From Mycteria americana (taxonomy: Eukaryota > Chordata > Aves > Ciconiiformes > Ciconiidae): 64,000 nucleotides of DNA. Positions 13,037 through 27,300 of this stretch are shown piece by piece. Where the stretch lies: contig NC_134372.1 in assembly GCF_035582795.1 (NCBI RefSeq), positions 39,532,316 to 39,596,315 of the forward strand, written 5' to 3'. The stretch's first letter is position 1. Each line of letters starts with the position of its first letter. Both the position numbers and the translations under genes were made by a program. Under the pieces are notes generated by a model. The model was not told where the DNA came from. It did not search any database and saw nothing but the letters and a program-made list of their open reading frames with translations.

Positions 13037-15289
13037 GTAGCTAATCCGTGCCTTATTTCCCATCCTCTTGATATTCCCCACCCCTCCCAAGAGCTGGCAG
13101 AAGAATGCTTTTGCTGTTTCATCTTCGGATTGTTGGCCTTTTTTTTTTTTTTTTTAATCTTTTATAGGTTCTTTCCTTTTTATATTTGGGATGATCTGGA
13201 GTACTTTAAGACTTCTACTTCAAAGCAGATCTCTGATAATGAGCTATAAATCATACATGGCTCATTTTAGAGGGAGGAGGGATGGGTTGAATGCTAAAAT
13301 AGCACTGGAAGACTTCAAAGGCCTGTTACACTGAAGAGCGTTTCTCAAAAGTTAGTGGACGCATCCTCAGCTGCTGGTGTGAATTTTGATTTCGATAGGA
13401 CACCATCAATCCGGACTTCTTCTACTGTACAGGATTTGATCACTGGGTTTTAAAAAAGAGAAATACCCCTGAGACTGGCTGTTTCCATCCTGCTGTGGCT
13501 GGGTGTGTGGGTCGAGTCTAGCAGCCCAGGCCCTGACTGACTGGGGACATTCCCATCAGCCTCCACGTGAGCTCTGCTAACCTGCTGTTGGTCTTTGAAT
13601 GTTCAAGCCATGTGTTCTAATGCTGCTGAACAAACAGATGAATATATCTGTACTTCTTTTTAAGAGTGCTTTTTTTGAGGTTTGAAGGGATGTTACTGGA
13701 TTATTGTCCATAACTGATGGTGAAGAGGTAATCTATTTTCTTTTATATGCAACATTTGCCAGAAGTCTGTTGCAGCAAATCCTGTTATTTATCTTTTTAT
13801 CTTTGCCCTGTGATGCAACAACAGAATTGAGTTATCTGAATTTTAATGTAGGCTGGCTTATAAATATTATTTTGTGTACCTTCTGCATGTTGCAAAAGAA
13901 AAAGATCCAGTTAAGGTCAAGACGTATCTTTCTATAGTGTTTAAAAGAACTTGTGCTTCTTATATTAAAGGCTGTTTAATTATATAAATGTGTATTTAAT
14001 TAAACTTTACTGAAATGAAATTAGCTCTGAAGTGAGCTCATTTTTACAGCCTTTCTTTTGTTAAGGAATATGTAGGTAGTTTTTGTTTTCTCTTAGGCTA
14101 GCAGGGTGGTATTGGTAGGTGCAAAAAGAGGTGAGGAAGACTTGCAAGCTGTCCGCTATTGTGGCAGGGTTAGATTTGGAAGAAAATGAAATGCATATAT
14201 ATTATCACTTCTGAAAAGGTAAAGGAAGATGAACTCCTTTTAAACTTTCCCTCTCAAAACATGTGCTTCACCAATGCTACTGTAAGGATGCATATAGAGC
14301 ATTTGAACTAACAGAGGCAGCAAAGGAATGGGGACAATCAGTAACTCTAAATGGAAAGCAGGGCTGGCTGTCTTCATTAAGATGACACTGATATTTCTTA
14401 GACCCTTTGCTCTACTTTGAGGAGGATAACTAATCCATTATTAAGCTGGATTTACCACTGATTTAAAGTTTCTACCTGGAGCTAAATAGTTTTAGAGAGA
14501 TTGGAATAGGTTACTATGATGCTTGCATCAACCTTTTGTGTTTGGGACTTGGCATGGTTAAGGGACCATCTTTCTGCTTCCAAACGTGAATTTAACTCTG
14601 CTGCTCAACTTGGATGCTGGCACATTAGGTTTATGTAGAATAAATGCTGTGGGTTTTTCTGGTTTACACGGTTCATGTAATGTGATAATTTCTTTGGTGA
14701 ACTAAAATAAATTCTTAGTTTAAGAAATAATGTCTCGGTTCATGCTCATTGTCTTTGGTTTAGATCAATACTGATAAAACAACATAGTTACAGTTTAGTG
14801 GCTCACTGAGTAGCAGTAGGAGGCTGAATGTTTTATAGTGGGTGTCAGACACTCTTGATTCTCTACATAACATTACTTGATGGTCTTAGTGCCACTTGTT
14901 GGCTGATGACAAAGTTGGCAACCTACTGTAACAAAAATTGGATCAGATTTATTGTGATAAATGACACAGAGCTAGGTATATTTTTTAATGACAGGGACAT
15001 TTTTGGTGCCCCACAATAGTAACATAGAATCACCTGATTTCTGCAAAATGTTAACTTTCAAAAGATAATAACACAATAGTTACAAATGCAGTGTTACTAT
15101 AAAATACTGTATTTTGAAAGGAAATCTTTGCCATGCAAGAGCATATTAAACTGTGTCAGATAATAGAGTAAAACCAGAAAACTGGCAAGAGTGTATTTTA
15201 AGAAAAATGATTTAATTTATACTGCATATGATATTATAAACACTGCTAGTCTGAACAGAAAAGAAAACACTTTTTCCTTGCTATTGTAG
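13037..15289 (+). other. Putative TERB1 5' UTR intron
   Basis: The stretch is AT-rich with no coding exon that can be phased to TERB1. I see a poly-T run near 13,139-13,155 and nothing else recognisable. The open frames at 13,704-13,937 and 14,828-15,019 resemble no family I know and lack splice support. Confidence 0.5.
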
Positions 15290-15348
15290 AACAAGAACAG
15301 AGGTACAACCAAAAATGGAAACTCAAAAGGTGCAGAAAAAACAGTGTG
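15290..15348 (+). CDS. TERB1: TERB1 start-codon exon
   Basis: An acceptor (CTATTGTAG) opens this exon. Twenty-five bases of 5' UTR without any ATG precede the start at 15315. Eleven codons plus one base follow before the donor GTAAGA. The encoded [14 protein letters not shown], completed by the next exon, aligns with the human N-terminus around KQCEMKKD, which supports this start. Confidence 0.8.
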
Positions 15349-18300
15349 GTAAGATACCTAATATAATTTGTCATTTATTATCTGCATCAATTTTACAAAG
15401 TTGTAGTAGACTGCGATAGGTTTGTCATGGATGGGGTGGTGAGCTGTCAGGGAGATGTTCTTTTTCCTTGTTGCCAAATTTTTGGATTGTGTATTGGATA
15501 GCTAAAGGGCAAATCTAATGACAAACTTTCAAATAGTAAATAATACCACCACAAAGTAACTTTTTTTTTTTTTTTTTGCTAATATTAACCCACAGTTTTA
15601 CTGTATTTTAACTTCTTTATGAAACCCCAAACCTTACAAGTGTTTAAAATATACAATACTGCTGTTACTGTTGCAAATAATTATCAAATAATTCTTTTTG
15701 TTATACCCAAAAGACTAAGAAACAGATTTTCAAAGTGGTTTACCTACCTAGGGTTGTATGTGGGTGCCCAGAAAATGCTTATGTTAACTTACTAACCTAA
15801 CAACCTGATTCAAGATTCTAGCTGCTGTGGTAAGTGATTAAGTCTTCTGTAACTAAATACCATATAGCAAGCCTTGATGCTTTGGCTTCTTTCCCTATTC
15901 ACTTTCTAGATTTTCAATTGTATTTTCACTCTGAATATTTTCATGGTTCTGTATTATTCACTTAAATATGCTTAATGCACCTTGCAATTGTGAATTTAAT
16001 ATTTAGTAATTTACATCACATTTACTAACAGTCAGTAGTAATTAAAGGCCAGAAATATTAAGAGGGGGCTGTTACTTTAGCCAAGGAAATCATGCTCAAA
16101 TAACAAACTATGGACAGGAATATTTTTAGGTTAAGTATGTTTGTTATTTATAGATGGATAGAAGTGGCGTGGCTCCATTTTTGCTCATGGTGTTTTTCTT
16201 TAAAATACATACTACATTTTTGGGGCAGGTTTACTGTAATACTAAATAGATTAATAAAGAAAATATAACAATTTTAATGAAGTTTTTTGTGTTTGTTCTT
16301 AGATATGAAAACAGATCTGAACTTACTGCTTGAATGCCTTAAATATCAGATGGACTGTCCTGTATCTCAGAAAGAAGCTTTGATCACTATTTACTCAATT
16401 TGTCAACAAAACCGTAAGAAGCATTTTTCCTTAAAAACAACTCAATCATTTATGTTCACAATATATGTTAAGAAGCTGGTTGTCACTGTAAAAAAAAAAA
16501 AGAACTATCTGAAGGATGTAAGGCTTGAGAATTTATAAAATCCTGGAAGGTTTTCATTTCACAGAGAAACAAAAGTGAAAGTCTAATTTTTGTTCTTTTT
16601 TTCTGTTATAGGTGAAGCAAGCGAATATTTTCGAGAAATTGGTGGTTTGATGTTTATAAATGATCTTGCAAAGTCAAGTGTTCATTGCATAGTAAAGGAA
16701 GCGGCTTTATTTACATTAGGATTTATAATAGAGAGTAATGGTAATAATAAGTAATATTATTTGTATTTCTGAGTGAGTTATAATCCTACGTGCTAACTTC
16801 TGCTTTTGTTTCGTCTGCATTATTTTTTTTGTCTCAAAAGAACAGATTACAAGATTATCAGCTCAAGCAAGGGGCAGTAAAGGTGCCACTCTTTCACTGT
16901 CCATTCCCAGATTTGGAGAAATACCTTGTTGATTTGTGTAGACAGCATGTCTTTACGATACCAGACAGCTGTACTACTTCTCTTCCTCAGCAGCAAGTGT
17001 TAAATGGCTCATAGATTGTTCCAAAGTTTGTCTAGGTCCTGGTTGGTTTAGAACTGACTACAGGGGGAAGCCCTCAGTCACTTTACATGTTTTGTCTCCA
17101 CTCATCACATACTGGACACAACTGAGACTCTAGTTACTATATTACAAAACTAATTTAGGATTATGAATGGCTTGCATTAGGACTTAATGGTTTTTATTTT
17201 CTGGTTTCAGTTTATTGTCAACAATCTTTGTGTACTTCTGCACTGTTTGAAGACCTCATTTTATTTTTAATTAATAAGGATTCTGGTGTGAACTTGAAAA
17301 GAATGTCTGTTTATGTCATCTTAGTACTGGTTTCAAATAATAGTAAGTTGGGTTTTTTCTGTGTTATAACACCACTTTTTCTATTTGCCAATCTGCAGTA
17401 CAGAAATTTGGAACGCTCAATAAGTAATGTTTTGGTAAAGTTAATTTATAAAAATGAATGGTTGCACGTAACTGACCCTGAATTGTGTAAGTAGATCATC
17501 GCTCACTGGGATTTCCTTAAATAGCAGAAAGTGTTTTCATTCTAAAAATGAAATTATAGTTTTAAAAAAATACAATGCAAACCAGTAGTTTCTGACAATG
17601 TATAGAAAAAAATAGACATAGAAAGAAATGGAACATTTTTGCCAATGTGTTGGTGTGATTTTGTATTTGTTTTTTGGGGGGATATATGCTTAGGAAATGG
17701 AAATAGAATGTATATATGTAAATTAAACTTGATATTAAGATTTTTTCTCAAGTTGCATGTGTCTTCGGAGTCTTGTATGTGCTCTTTTTTAGAAAGTGGG
17801 CAAACCTATGTCAGAGATACAGGCTGCATCGGTCTTCTGCTACAGTTATTCAGGTAAACAAACAGTTGCAATTCAAACAGAAAAGGATAGACTATTTAGG
17901 GCTTATGTTTGCTTGACTATCTGGGACTTGTTTGCATTGTTCTTAACAGAACAACTCTTTCCACATCTGAGATGAATCTGTCAGATGAAAATACTAATCA
18001 GTGCTATCAGCTGTGGTCTTCAGTCTGCAGTACTCTCTGTGCCTGTGTTAACAATCCTCAGAATGGTAAGAGTTCCTGTTAAAATTGTGAAAAAAGTTTA
18101 AAGTGTTTCTTCAAAGTGGCAACAGTTTGTTTTCATTTTTACTGTTCAACTGAAATTTCATATTACATTTTGATTTGGGGTTATTTGTTTTTACTTTTCC
18201 AGAAGATAATCAAAACATTTGCTGTTCAGTTTTTCCATATGCCAAAGAGTGGCTTGAAAGTTGCACAGAGCCTGAGATAGTTCGTCCTATTTGTTCATTT

Positions 18301-21300
18301 GTTGGTCTCACAGTTGCAAATAACTGTAAGTGTAGCTCAAGCTTTAAATAGTTTTTCTTTTGTAAAAGTAAGTTTAATGCAATAATAAATGTTTCTTTTT
18401 GTCAATCTCTGCAAATTCATGTGCTGTTCTTCCAACTTTTAATCTGAAAACTATATTCCACCATCTTTACCTACACTGCCTTGTACTTAAGTCCACAAAT
18501 AGCCACAAACTGGCTAAATTTAGTAAGGTCAGTAAAAACTATTTGGAAACTGTTTTGATTAAAAGTATTTTACAAATATAAGTCATTATTACATCTCTGA
18601 AAACAATGCCTTAGATAGAATTCAGGCATAATGTTTGCTGTTTGTACGTGTTATTAGGGCCATGTGTTTCCTGTAACTGTTTTATAAGACAATTACTGCA
18701 TTTCTTGAGATTAATATATATCCAATTTCTGTTGTGTGGGTGGAAATGTAATGATTAATACATGCACAGAAAACTTGTGATGAGCCTAATTGATAAAATG
18801 CTAAAACAATTTGCATCTTGTATTATTTAAGACACATTTTTTCTTTTTTTCACTAAGCATATGTGCAGAAATATTTTGTTTCTGTTGGAGGATTGGATAC
18901 ATTAGCTAAAGTTCTCATCAAGCTTATGCATGATTCCTGTATGAGTCACTCAAGCACAAAACTTGCAGTAGTAGTAACAAAGACTCTGGATGCCTGCATT
19001 GCTAATGACTGTGAGTGAAAAGACCGCTACCATTTTTTACATATGGCAATTTTAAAATGCAGTTTTTAAAGTCTGGTTTTGGTGGAAAAGTGATATGAAT
19101 GGATGCTAAAAGGCAATTAAGTTATACATCCCACTTGATATTGCAGATTTTTAAAAATTCAAACATGTATATGGGGAATGATTCAGTTAATCTGAGGTGG
19201 GTTACTTTCCCATTGTTGCTAAAATAAATATAGTGAAATTTAAACTGTACTGAAAATTAAAAATAAGATACTAGAGCTAGTTTTGTGTAACTAAAGCTGA
19301 GAACTGGGCATGACGGTCATCTTGGATCCTGGAGTTAGCGCTGTGTTTCTGTAGGCCTGTGCCTAAGCTAATAAGCTTTGTAGGCTTTAAGAGGCTTTAG
19401 TAACTCAGGTATGGAGCTGAACAAATGTGGTATGTCTGCATAGCACATCTTTACTCTCATTTACTGTCTGGATAGTGCTGTCCTAATGAGGTCTTTGTGT
19501 ATTCCATCAGAAGATTTTGAGAAACCTGTGAGCCTGATGAATCTGTGCTGTCGGCCATGATTATTATATTTGACACTTCTGCCATTAAGTGCTCGCTAAT
19601 GGAAGTTCAAAAAAGTTTAAAAGCATATACCTGCACTAGTTTTGAGTCTAGCTTCAAAGAACTTGGTATGTGATAGGACAAGGTTTCAGCATGTATGTAC
19701 TAGCAGTGGTGTTCCCAGTTTCAGGAAGAGGTTGTCCTCTACCAGAAACATTCCTAGCTCTTTTTGTGGCAGATAGTCTATGTGTCAAACCTTACTCTAC
19801 TCTTTCTTGCTCTGTTCTGGAGCTGATAAAGGATGTGGAGAAACTCAGCAGAGGTGTACAAAACTTGCACATTGCAAAGCCCTTGTTTATCAGATCTTCT
19901 ACTACATCTCTATACAGCACAATCTGGGAGAAAGGGCAGTGTTGGATATGGGGACTAGCATGGGCAGAGTTACTGCACCCAGGAGGGATGTGGTAATTTG
20001 AAGTGTTAAAATGAAAGAGAGAGAACAGAAGGACTGTGCAGGCCCAAGGCTTTTAGAGGTCTGTAGAGTTCCCTTGAAAACCAGCATTTTATACTTGGAT
20101 GATGCTTATATACTTACTATCTAGTTTATTTTTCTTCAAATTATTTTTAACGTAACAGCTGCCATGGGTCTTGTCTTGACAAAGTATCACACTGTGTCAG
20201 AGCTACTGAAGCTTCTGTCCAATGACACTCTGGATACAGGAGAAAAAATTAGTATTATTCTAACAATTGGACACTGTACTGAAGTTTGTGGTAAGATTTT
20301 TTTTCTTTTTTCTTTCTGTCAGTTTCTACTAAATTCTCATACACTAACTACTTCAATGGTGTAATTTCATCAAGACTGCAACATGAGGGAAAGTTCTATT
20401 AAATAATGTAATATTAGTAGTCAGAAAAAAATGTTTGCTGTACTGTTCCATCTTTAAATTTTAAAACCTGTTAGCAGATAGTATCTTTAAGAGCTTGGAA
20501 AAAGTAGACTATTACGAAAGAATTCAGAGCTGGGCTTAGGTTCACGGGGTAAAATTCATCCAGACCTGAAAACTACCACAATACATACATAACAAATAAG
20601 TCTTTTTGAGCTCTATTTTAATGGCCCTTTATATATACAGCTTCTGTCCACTGTTTACATAGCTATTAAGATTTTAAAAAGCTATATAACAGTATTGTTT
20701 TTGAAATAAGCAGTAGGTAACCCTGAAATGTTTTTGCCAGGCTCCTCAGGGCTTTCCCAAGCATATCTGGTGAAAATATAACACTTAAGTTGGTATTTTA
20801 TGGTAGTACAAGCAAACAGAATGGGAAATTGGGAGATACTGATCATTGTTTATTTATACTACTGTTTTTTCTCATGTATATTCAGAAATGGAAGAAAAAG
20901 GGATGATGTTCAAAAATCCTGATTGATTATCATCCTCTAAATGTCAATAACAAGTTCAATAATTAGCTCAATAGGTCATAAATCTGATAATTTAAAAGAA
21001 ACTTTTTCATGAAGAATTAATTGAAACAAAGCTTAATGGTAAATGCCTTTCAAATAGAAGTATGATAAAACCAACAGAATAAAAGTTTCTCTTAAAATGC
21101 CAACACTGACAAAATAATCATATTTCATCTTTTGTTGATTCCTTTGTTTTGTTTTATCAAGTTTAGACAACAAAGGACTATTTTTAGAAGGTTGTCAGTT
21201 TTATGAATACATACTGCAAATGAGATCACAATAAAAAAATTTAGCTAAGTATATAGTTAATGAGGAGGAACAGATTAGCTAGACCAGGATTAAACTACTA

Positions 21301-24300
21301 ATTTTATTAGAGTTTTGCTAATTATAAACTTTAAGCTTTTGATATTTCTGTATCTCAAGGCTTACATAAATGCAGTGTATATACTTTAGGAGCATATACC
21401 AGAGGAAAAGAAATACAGAAGACATAATTCAAATATTTTAGGTGACAGTTAAATGAGTTTGGATCTCCATCATATAATTTGTCTCAGTCCTCTTTCAGTT
21501 TTCTTACAAGAACTTTGAGCTATGGTCAAATCATCCTGTGTGACCTAGAGCGCTTCTGCTGCAACCTGGGTAGTGGGTCATTACAGCATGCTTGGATCCA
21601 TAGTGAAAATCTCTTTTTCAGAATTTCCCTGAAAGTTACTAGTATTAGTTTCTAAAATTACTGTAAGATTAAGTGTGTATGATGCTGAAACCAATCTATT
21701 TTCCTTTACAATGTCCTATTTTAGAAGAAAACCAGTGTGAACTGCTCCAGAACAATGGTCTTCCACTTATGATTCAGGTATTAACTGAGTCTCAGGATGA
21801 GGAGCTAAACAAAGCTGCTACTTTTGTGCTGCAAAACTGCAAACAAATGAGTAAGCTTACTGTTATTGATTTAAAAATTACGGAATGAATTCCATCTTTA
21901 AGTTCTGTTGACTTTCTAAATGATTTTAACTGTAGCAGCTTCGTAATTCTGTGTACTCCAAGAGATGCTTGTTTTCCGCAGAAAAGTTGCACATTTGCCA
22001 CCATGGACTGATTATGGCATTTGGGCAGAAAAAAGAAAAGTAAAAATTCCAACGATGTTGCAATAATGCATTTGTGAAACCTATATATGTAGGGTCAGTT
22101 CTTAAAAGCTTTCCCATCTATAAATTATGTGCAAAATATTAACATTGTCATTTAACACACAATTGGTATTCTATTCCTGGGTATGTACCACCGTATATAG
22201 AGACTAAACCAATAGATAATCAAGCCTGAAATCACCGCAACTACAATTATTTTGCAATATTAGAAAATCTTGCTCTTTATTTTTAAAGTAGAGTGTATTT
22301 TGAAGTATCCTGTTTAAGGTTGTGGGTTTTTTTAATTTACTGTGTAATACTAGCAATGAAACAGAAAGACACCTTGTCCTTTCATCTCTAAAGCATGGAA
22401 GGTATTATGCAATTGATAATTAGTGAAAAGCATGTATCTACATTTTTGTACTGAAAACATAACTGAGAGTTTTGTTTAAGATGGAGGGGGTGTGGTGATA
22501 TTCAGTGTCCATTAATATGGAGTTGTTTTTTTTAAAAAAAGAGACCCATACTGGTAAAGGACCTATAGACTTAGGATTAAGTGCATGATAAAGTCCTTTT
22601 TATAGAGCACAGCATCATTGTGTAAACAGCTTATAGTAACTATAATTGCAAGCTCACCTCTTGTAACCGCAGTTTATATTTGAAGTGTATTAACATTTAT
22701 GTGTAAATTTAATTATATAAAAATTATTATTCAGAGGTTATATTTTGCATTAAATTATTGGGGCTGTCCCTCAGCATACTAAAATTAATAAATACTTTTT
22801 AAGGTGTTAATTGATAAAATTTGGAATATTAATATTGGTTTATATTTTATAAAGCTGAACAATTGTCCCTGAAAATAAATGATAATTCATTAAACATGAA
22901 CAATGCAGAAGAGTTGGATGTGCAAGTCAGAAAAAGAAGTCTACAAGACTACTGGAAGAAAGCAAAAGAAATTTTACACAGAATAAATTTGATTGAAAAA
23001 GAACATGATGAGGTTGGTCTATTTATCAAAGTAGGATAAAACTATGTAAATCTCTCCAGACTTTAGGGAGAAACAGAAAGTAAACCCTTAAGATAATTTC
23101 AGTGTGAGCTAGAAAAGTAGGGAAAACGTTGGATGTGTGTCAAACTACAACCTGCAACTTTTACCATTACTGTATATCATACAAAGTTATAAATATGCAG
23201 GACAATCAGAGAACGCAGGCATCTGTATTTTTATGAAGCATTTTAGTTTATTATAAAACCAGGTTTTCTACAAAATTAAGATAATTTAGGTTGGAGAAAC
23301 AAGAGTTGGATTTATTTTTAATTGCCAATCATTTGAACCTATAATTTTAATATTTGCATGCATGAAACGCCCATGATTGTACAGCTATGACGGGATAGAG
23401 GATAATGGAAAATGTGAACATAAACTGAAATAAACTTGTTTCATATTTTCCTTGTGCAGTATAACTACTTGGTGTCTCTGGGTGTGGAACAGCAAGTTTT
23501 TGAGTTATTTAGCTGGCTCTTAAGTTAATTAAATCTTTTCATTTCTAGAAGTGCCTTGAAAGGGTTGTCAAGCATTGGAACAGGCTGCCCAGGGAAGTGG
23601 TTGAGTCACCATCCCTGGAGGTATTTAAAAGACGTGTAGATGTGATGCTTAGGGACGTGGTTTAGTGGTGGACTTGGCAGTGCTAGGTTAACAGCTGGAC
23701 TTGATGATCTTAAAGGTCTTTTCCAACCTAAATGATTCTGTGATTCTATTAGTAGCAAATCCATTGCTTCAGCCTGGAACTATCACTTAATAACTACCCC
23801 TTCAACACCTTCAGCAGCACTGCTGTCTTGGCTGTCACCTAAGTCAGGGGTTTTTGAAGCTTCTCTGGAATTTCCTTTACCTTCAGAGTTAGACTGGCCT
23901 ATCCTAGTTAACCTTGTTACTAGATTTATTTAATATTTTTATAGAGCTCGTATAGTCACTAACTAGTATTTTTCAATACAGGAAAGAGTGCAAGGAAGAG
24001 TATTTGTAGACAGACCTTCAGAAGCCAATATTGAAGCATCAAAATACCATGAAGTGAATCCTGCTCATCCAAAAACTTATATAGAAAGGACACATAAAAA
24101 AGTACATTGTTCACAGTTGACCTCTGAGTTGGATGATCAGGTTCTTGCTCCATCTGTAAATTCTTCTCCACTGAAAAATGAAATAGTGAACACTATGGAT
24201 CCAGTAAATGCTTCTGCTAGACAAAGTGAACAGAGTAATATTCTATGTTCAGTTAATGAATTGCAAACAGACAGTGTACTTCAAAGTCACAGTATAAATG

Positions 24301-27300
24301 AAAAAACTGCTTGTGCAAAAAATCAGTCTATTCTGCAAGTAAGGTAAGTATCTTACACCTAAGCAGAAATACTAAGTTGCTTATCTTAGTAATTTCCAAA
24401 TTGAATGTCAGGCTTTTAAATTATCTGTTGCTAACAATGTCTTTCTGTCCTAGTGAAAAGACATAGCCTTTTGGTGGCTCACTAGATAATATTCTATCAA
24501 AGTGTTTTTGACATTCACAGATCAAAGATTATAGACACTAGTAATAAAAGCTTCTGATCTTTTTGTCTGAATGGTAGGCTTCTGACTGATTGTATGGAGA
24601 GCCTGTTACAGGCCGTGTTCCGATGCCTTCAACATAGCGATGAAAAAGCATCCGTAGTTTTTGCCTCAAAATTCTCACTGATTCAGTAGATCAAGATCTG
24701 ATCCATTGGTTTGGATGAAACCACAAAGACTTCAGTAATATGCACTTACTAGGAAAACAGCAGTTACAGAACTGCTCTGCAAAAAATTGAAATTGGAATG
24801 CCTACAAACTAGGGAAAAAAGCTTCCCCCCCGCCCCGCTTTCTCCCCTCATATTAAATTGCTTCCCTGCATGGGAAGAGAAAGATACAGCCTTGTTTAGT
24901 CATTCACTTTTCTCTTGCTCATTGCTCTCACACAAATGCTTATTTTCCTCTTTTTCTTTTGCTTCTTATGGTTATCTTTCCTATTGATAAAAAAAAAAAT
25001 TAATTATAGGCAACTTGCAAGGATAAATACAGATCCCTTTATCTTGAATTTATATCTGGAATACACCTCAAGACAGGCAATGACAGAGTATGCACAAAAC
25101 TACGTTTCTCCTTTTTGTTGAGTTCCATGTTTTTATTGTACCTTTTTATGTGGCTGGCTGGACCCTACTCCTATGCAGTTTCCTTGCATGCATTATATTG
25201 TAACTTTGTGACCACCACAGAAATTATCAAGAGCCTAGGACATTTTCTATGGTACATTCAGGTAAATTTTGCTTTGCTACTGATTAGCATAATTTCACAC
25301 AGCTTCTTTATTTGTTATTCTGACCTCTGAAGCACAAAACTATTAAGAAATTAAATTTTTTTGGGGGAAAAAAAAAGCTCTCTCCTTGCATATGTATTTG
25401 TGTGAAAACAGGAGTTACCCAAGCATAACCATGGACTAGGCTCCTTGCTCCTGCAGCATTCAGAAGTAGTCAGTGACATAGAAAACTGCATGGTCATCAT
25501 ATCATAGGAGCATGTTGGTTGCATAAAAGTCAATCAGTGTAAGAAAAGAAGAAAATCAATTACCTTTAAGAGCAGTTGCTACACTGGTGAAGGCTACAGT
25601 ATTTTGAAGATTTTGTGAAAGTTTTAGGTGCACTAAGTAATCTTTACGTGAACCAGAATTGCAAATGACTCTGGAAACCAGCATCCCTTGAAAGCACTGC
25701 ATTCCAAATGCTGGAACAGACATGCTGAACGGCACTGCAAGGAATGCTAATCACAGATCTCTGGTAAACAGATTTCTAACACACAATGATTATATCCTGG
25801 ATACTACAAGCCCAGTAACTTGGGATAATTAGAATCAATTTTTTAGAGTTTTATCTTTTATATAGTTAATGTGGTTTTTGTTTTGCCTTTGAAATATGTG
25901 TATTAATTTGCAGGTAAATGTATGCTGTGAAGTTTGATTATTTTTTTTTAATTTGTTCACGTTTTGATCTTCCCAGTGAAAACTTATTTAAACAACCAGC
26001 AGAGATGGTTAAAAATATGAAAAAAACTTGCACATCAGGTACAAATAGCTAAACATATGCCTTTCTTAAAGAATTTTGTTCTTAATGAGATTTAAATTAG
26101 TTTTGTGTACTTTTATCACTACTTTTTATCATGTTATATATCACTAGATGACAGAGTACATTATGTATAATATCCTTTAACTATTTGCATAGTTTGGGAA
26201 TTTTATATTGTATACAATTTTACCAGGAGAATATTTATTCTACTTTTCTTCCAATACATATTTTAGCTTGCTTTTTTAAATTGATTTTAACTATTCAAAT
26301 GAATGTATCACAGATAAATGTTTTGAGTTTTGTCTGCATGCAATCCTTACTGAACAATGAAAGACATTAATAGAAGATGCGTAAGGATGCTGGTTTTGTT
26401 CTGTCCTTGTAAGACTGGGGATAGAACCTACCTGTGAGAGTGACTTTTGCCTGAAGCTAGTCCTACATGTTGAACATGTGTTTAAGATAAATGTTTTTCA
26501 GATTTGTGTTGATCATCTTAGTCCGATATATTTATTTCAGAATTGGGATCTGTTCAATCAAATCTTTATTTGTAATTTAGTTTCCTGTTAATTTATAAAA
26601 TTTATAATTATTCCTTAGATTAGTATTTGCCAGAATGGTAGCTTTACAGGTGACCAAGCTGATCTCCAGGTTATACCTACTTAAATGGAGAATAAGTACT
26701 ATTCCAGTACATCACATTTTTCAGCATCTGATTCCAACTAGAAATAAGGTTTATAGGGCTTAGTTAAGCAATATAAGTTTACAGGATTATTTAGTGTGCT
26801 GAAGTTGAAGTAATATACTTTGGGAGAGTGATGAAAAAGCACTGAATTAAATGTAATTATTCTGGATTTATAAAAATGTAAATGCCATCCATTTAACTTC
26901 AGGAATTTCATTTGGATTTTCTGCTGTTATGTAAATTAAACTTTAATAATCTACAAATAGAAAATACAATTGAATATAGGTATGCTGATGCATGATTACC
27001 ATGGTAAAGGATAGGTTGCATTTTCTTAGCGGGTTTTTTTCCTTCCGAATTTAGATCAACATTCATCCTACTTGGAGATAACCAAGGAAGAAAAAAGTAC
27101 TTCAGCTATATCTGCATCCCATAAAATGGCAGATTTAAGGTGTTTAGGTAAATATTATCTTAAGTCTTTCTTTCCTGAGTTCATAAAAGAAGCCTCAAAG
27201 AGTCAGCAATGCAGTAAGTGAACTGACATTACAGAAATTTTAACACATCTATTCGATTACCTATTAGGTAATTCTTAATTCTTAACTGCTTCCTTTCCTT

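Noticed and set aside
12719..13090. A 123-codon minus-strand frame over the TERB1 CpG island
   Set aside because: Same GC effect; the translation is low-complexity Pro/Ala/Arg with no recognisable domain.
19670..20087. Overlapping frames of 61-108 codons in a TERB1 intron
   Set aside because: No splice logic consistent with TERB1 phases and no recognisable protein. The segment may be an old unrecognised repeat.
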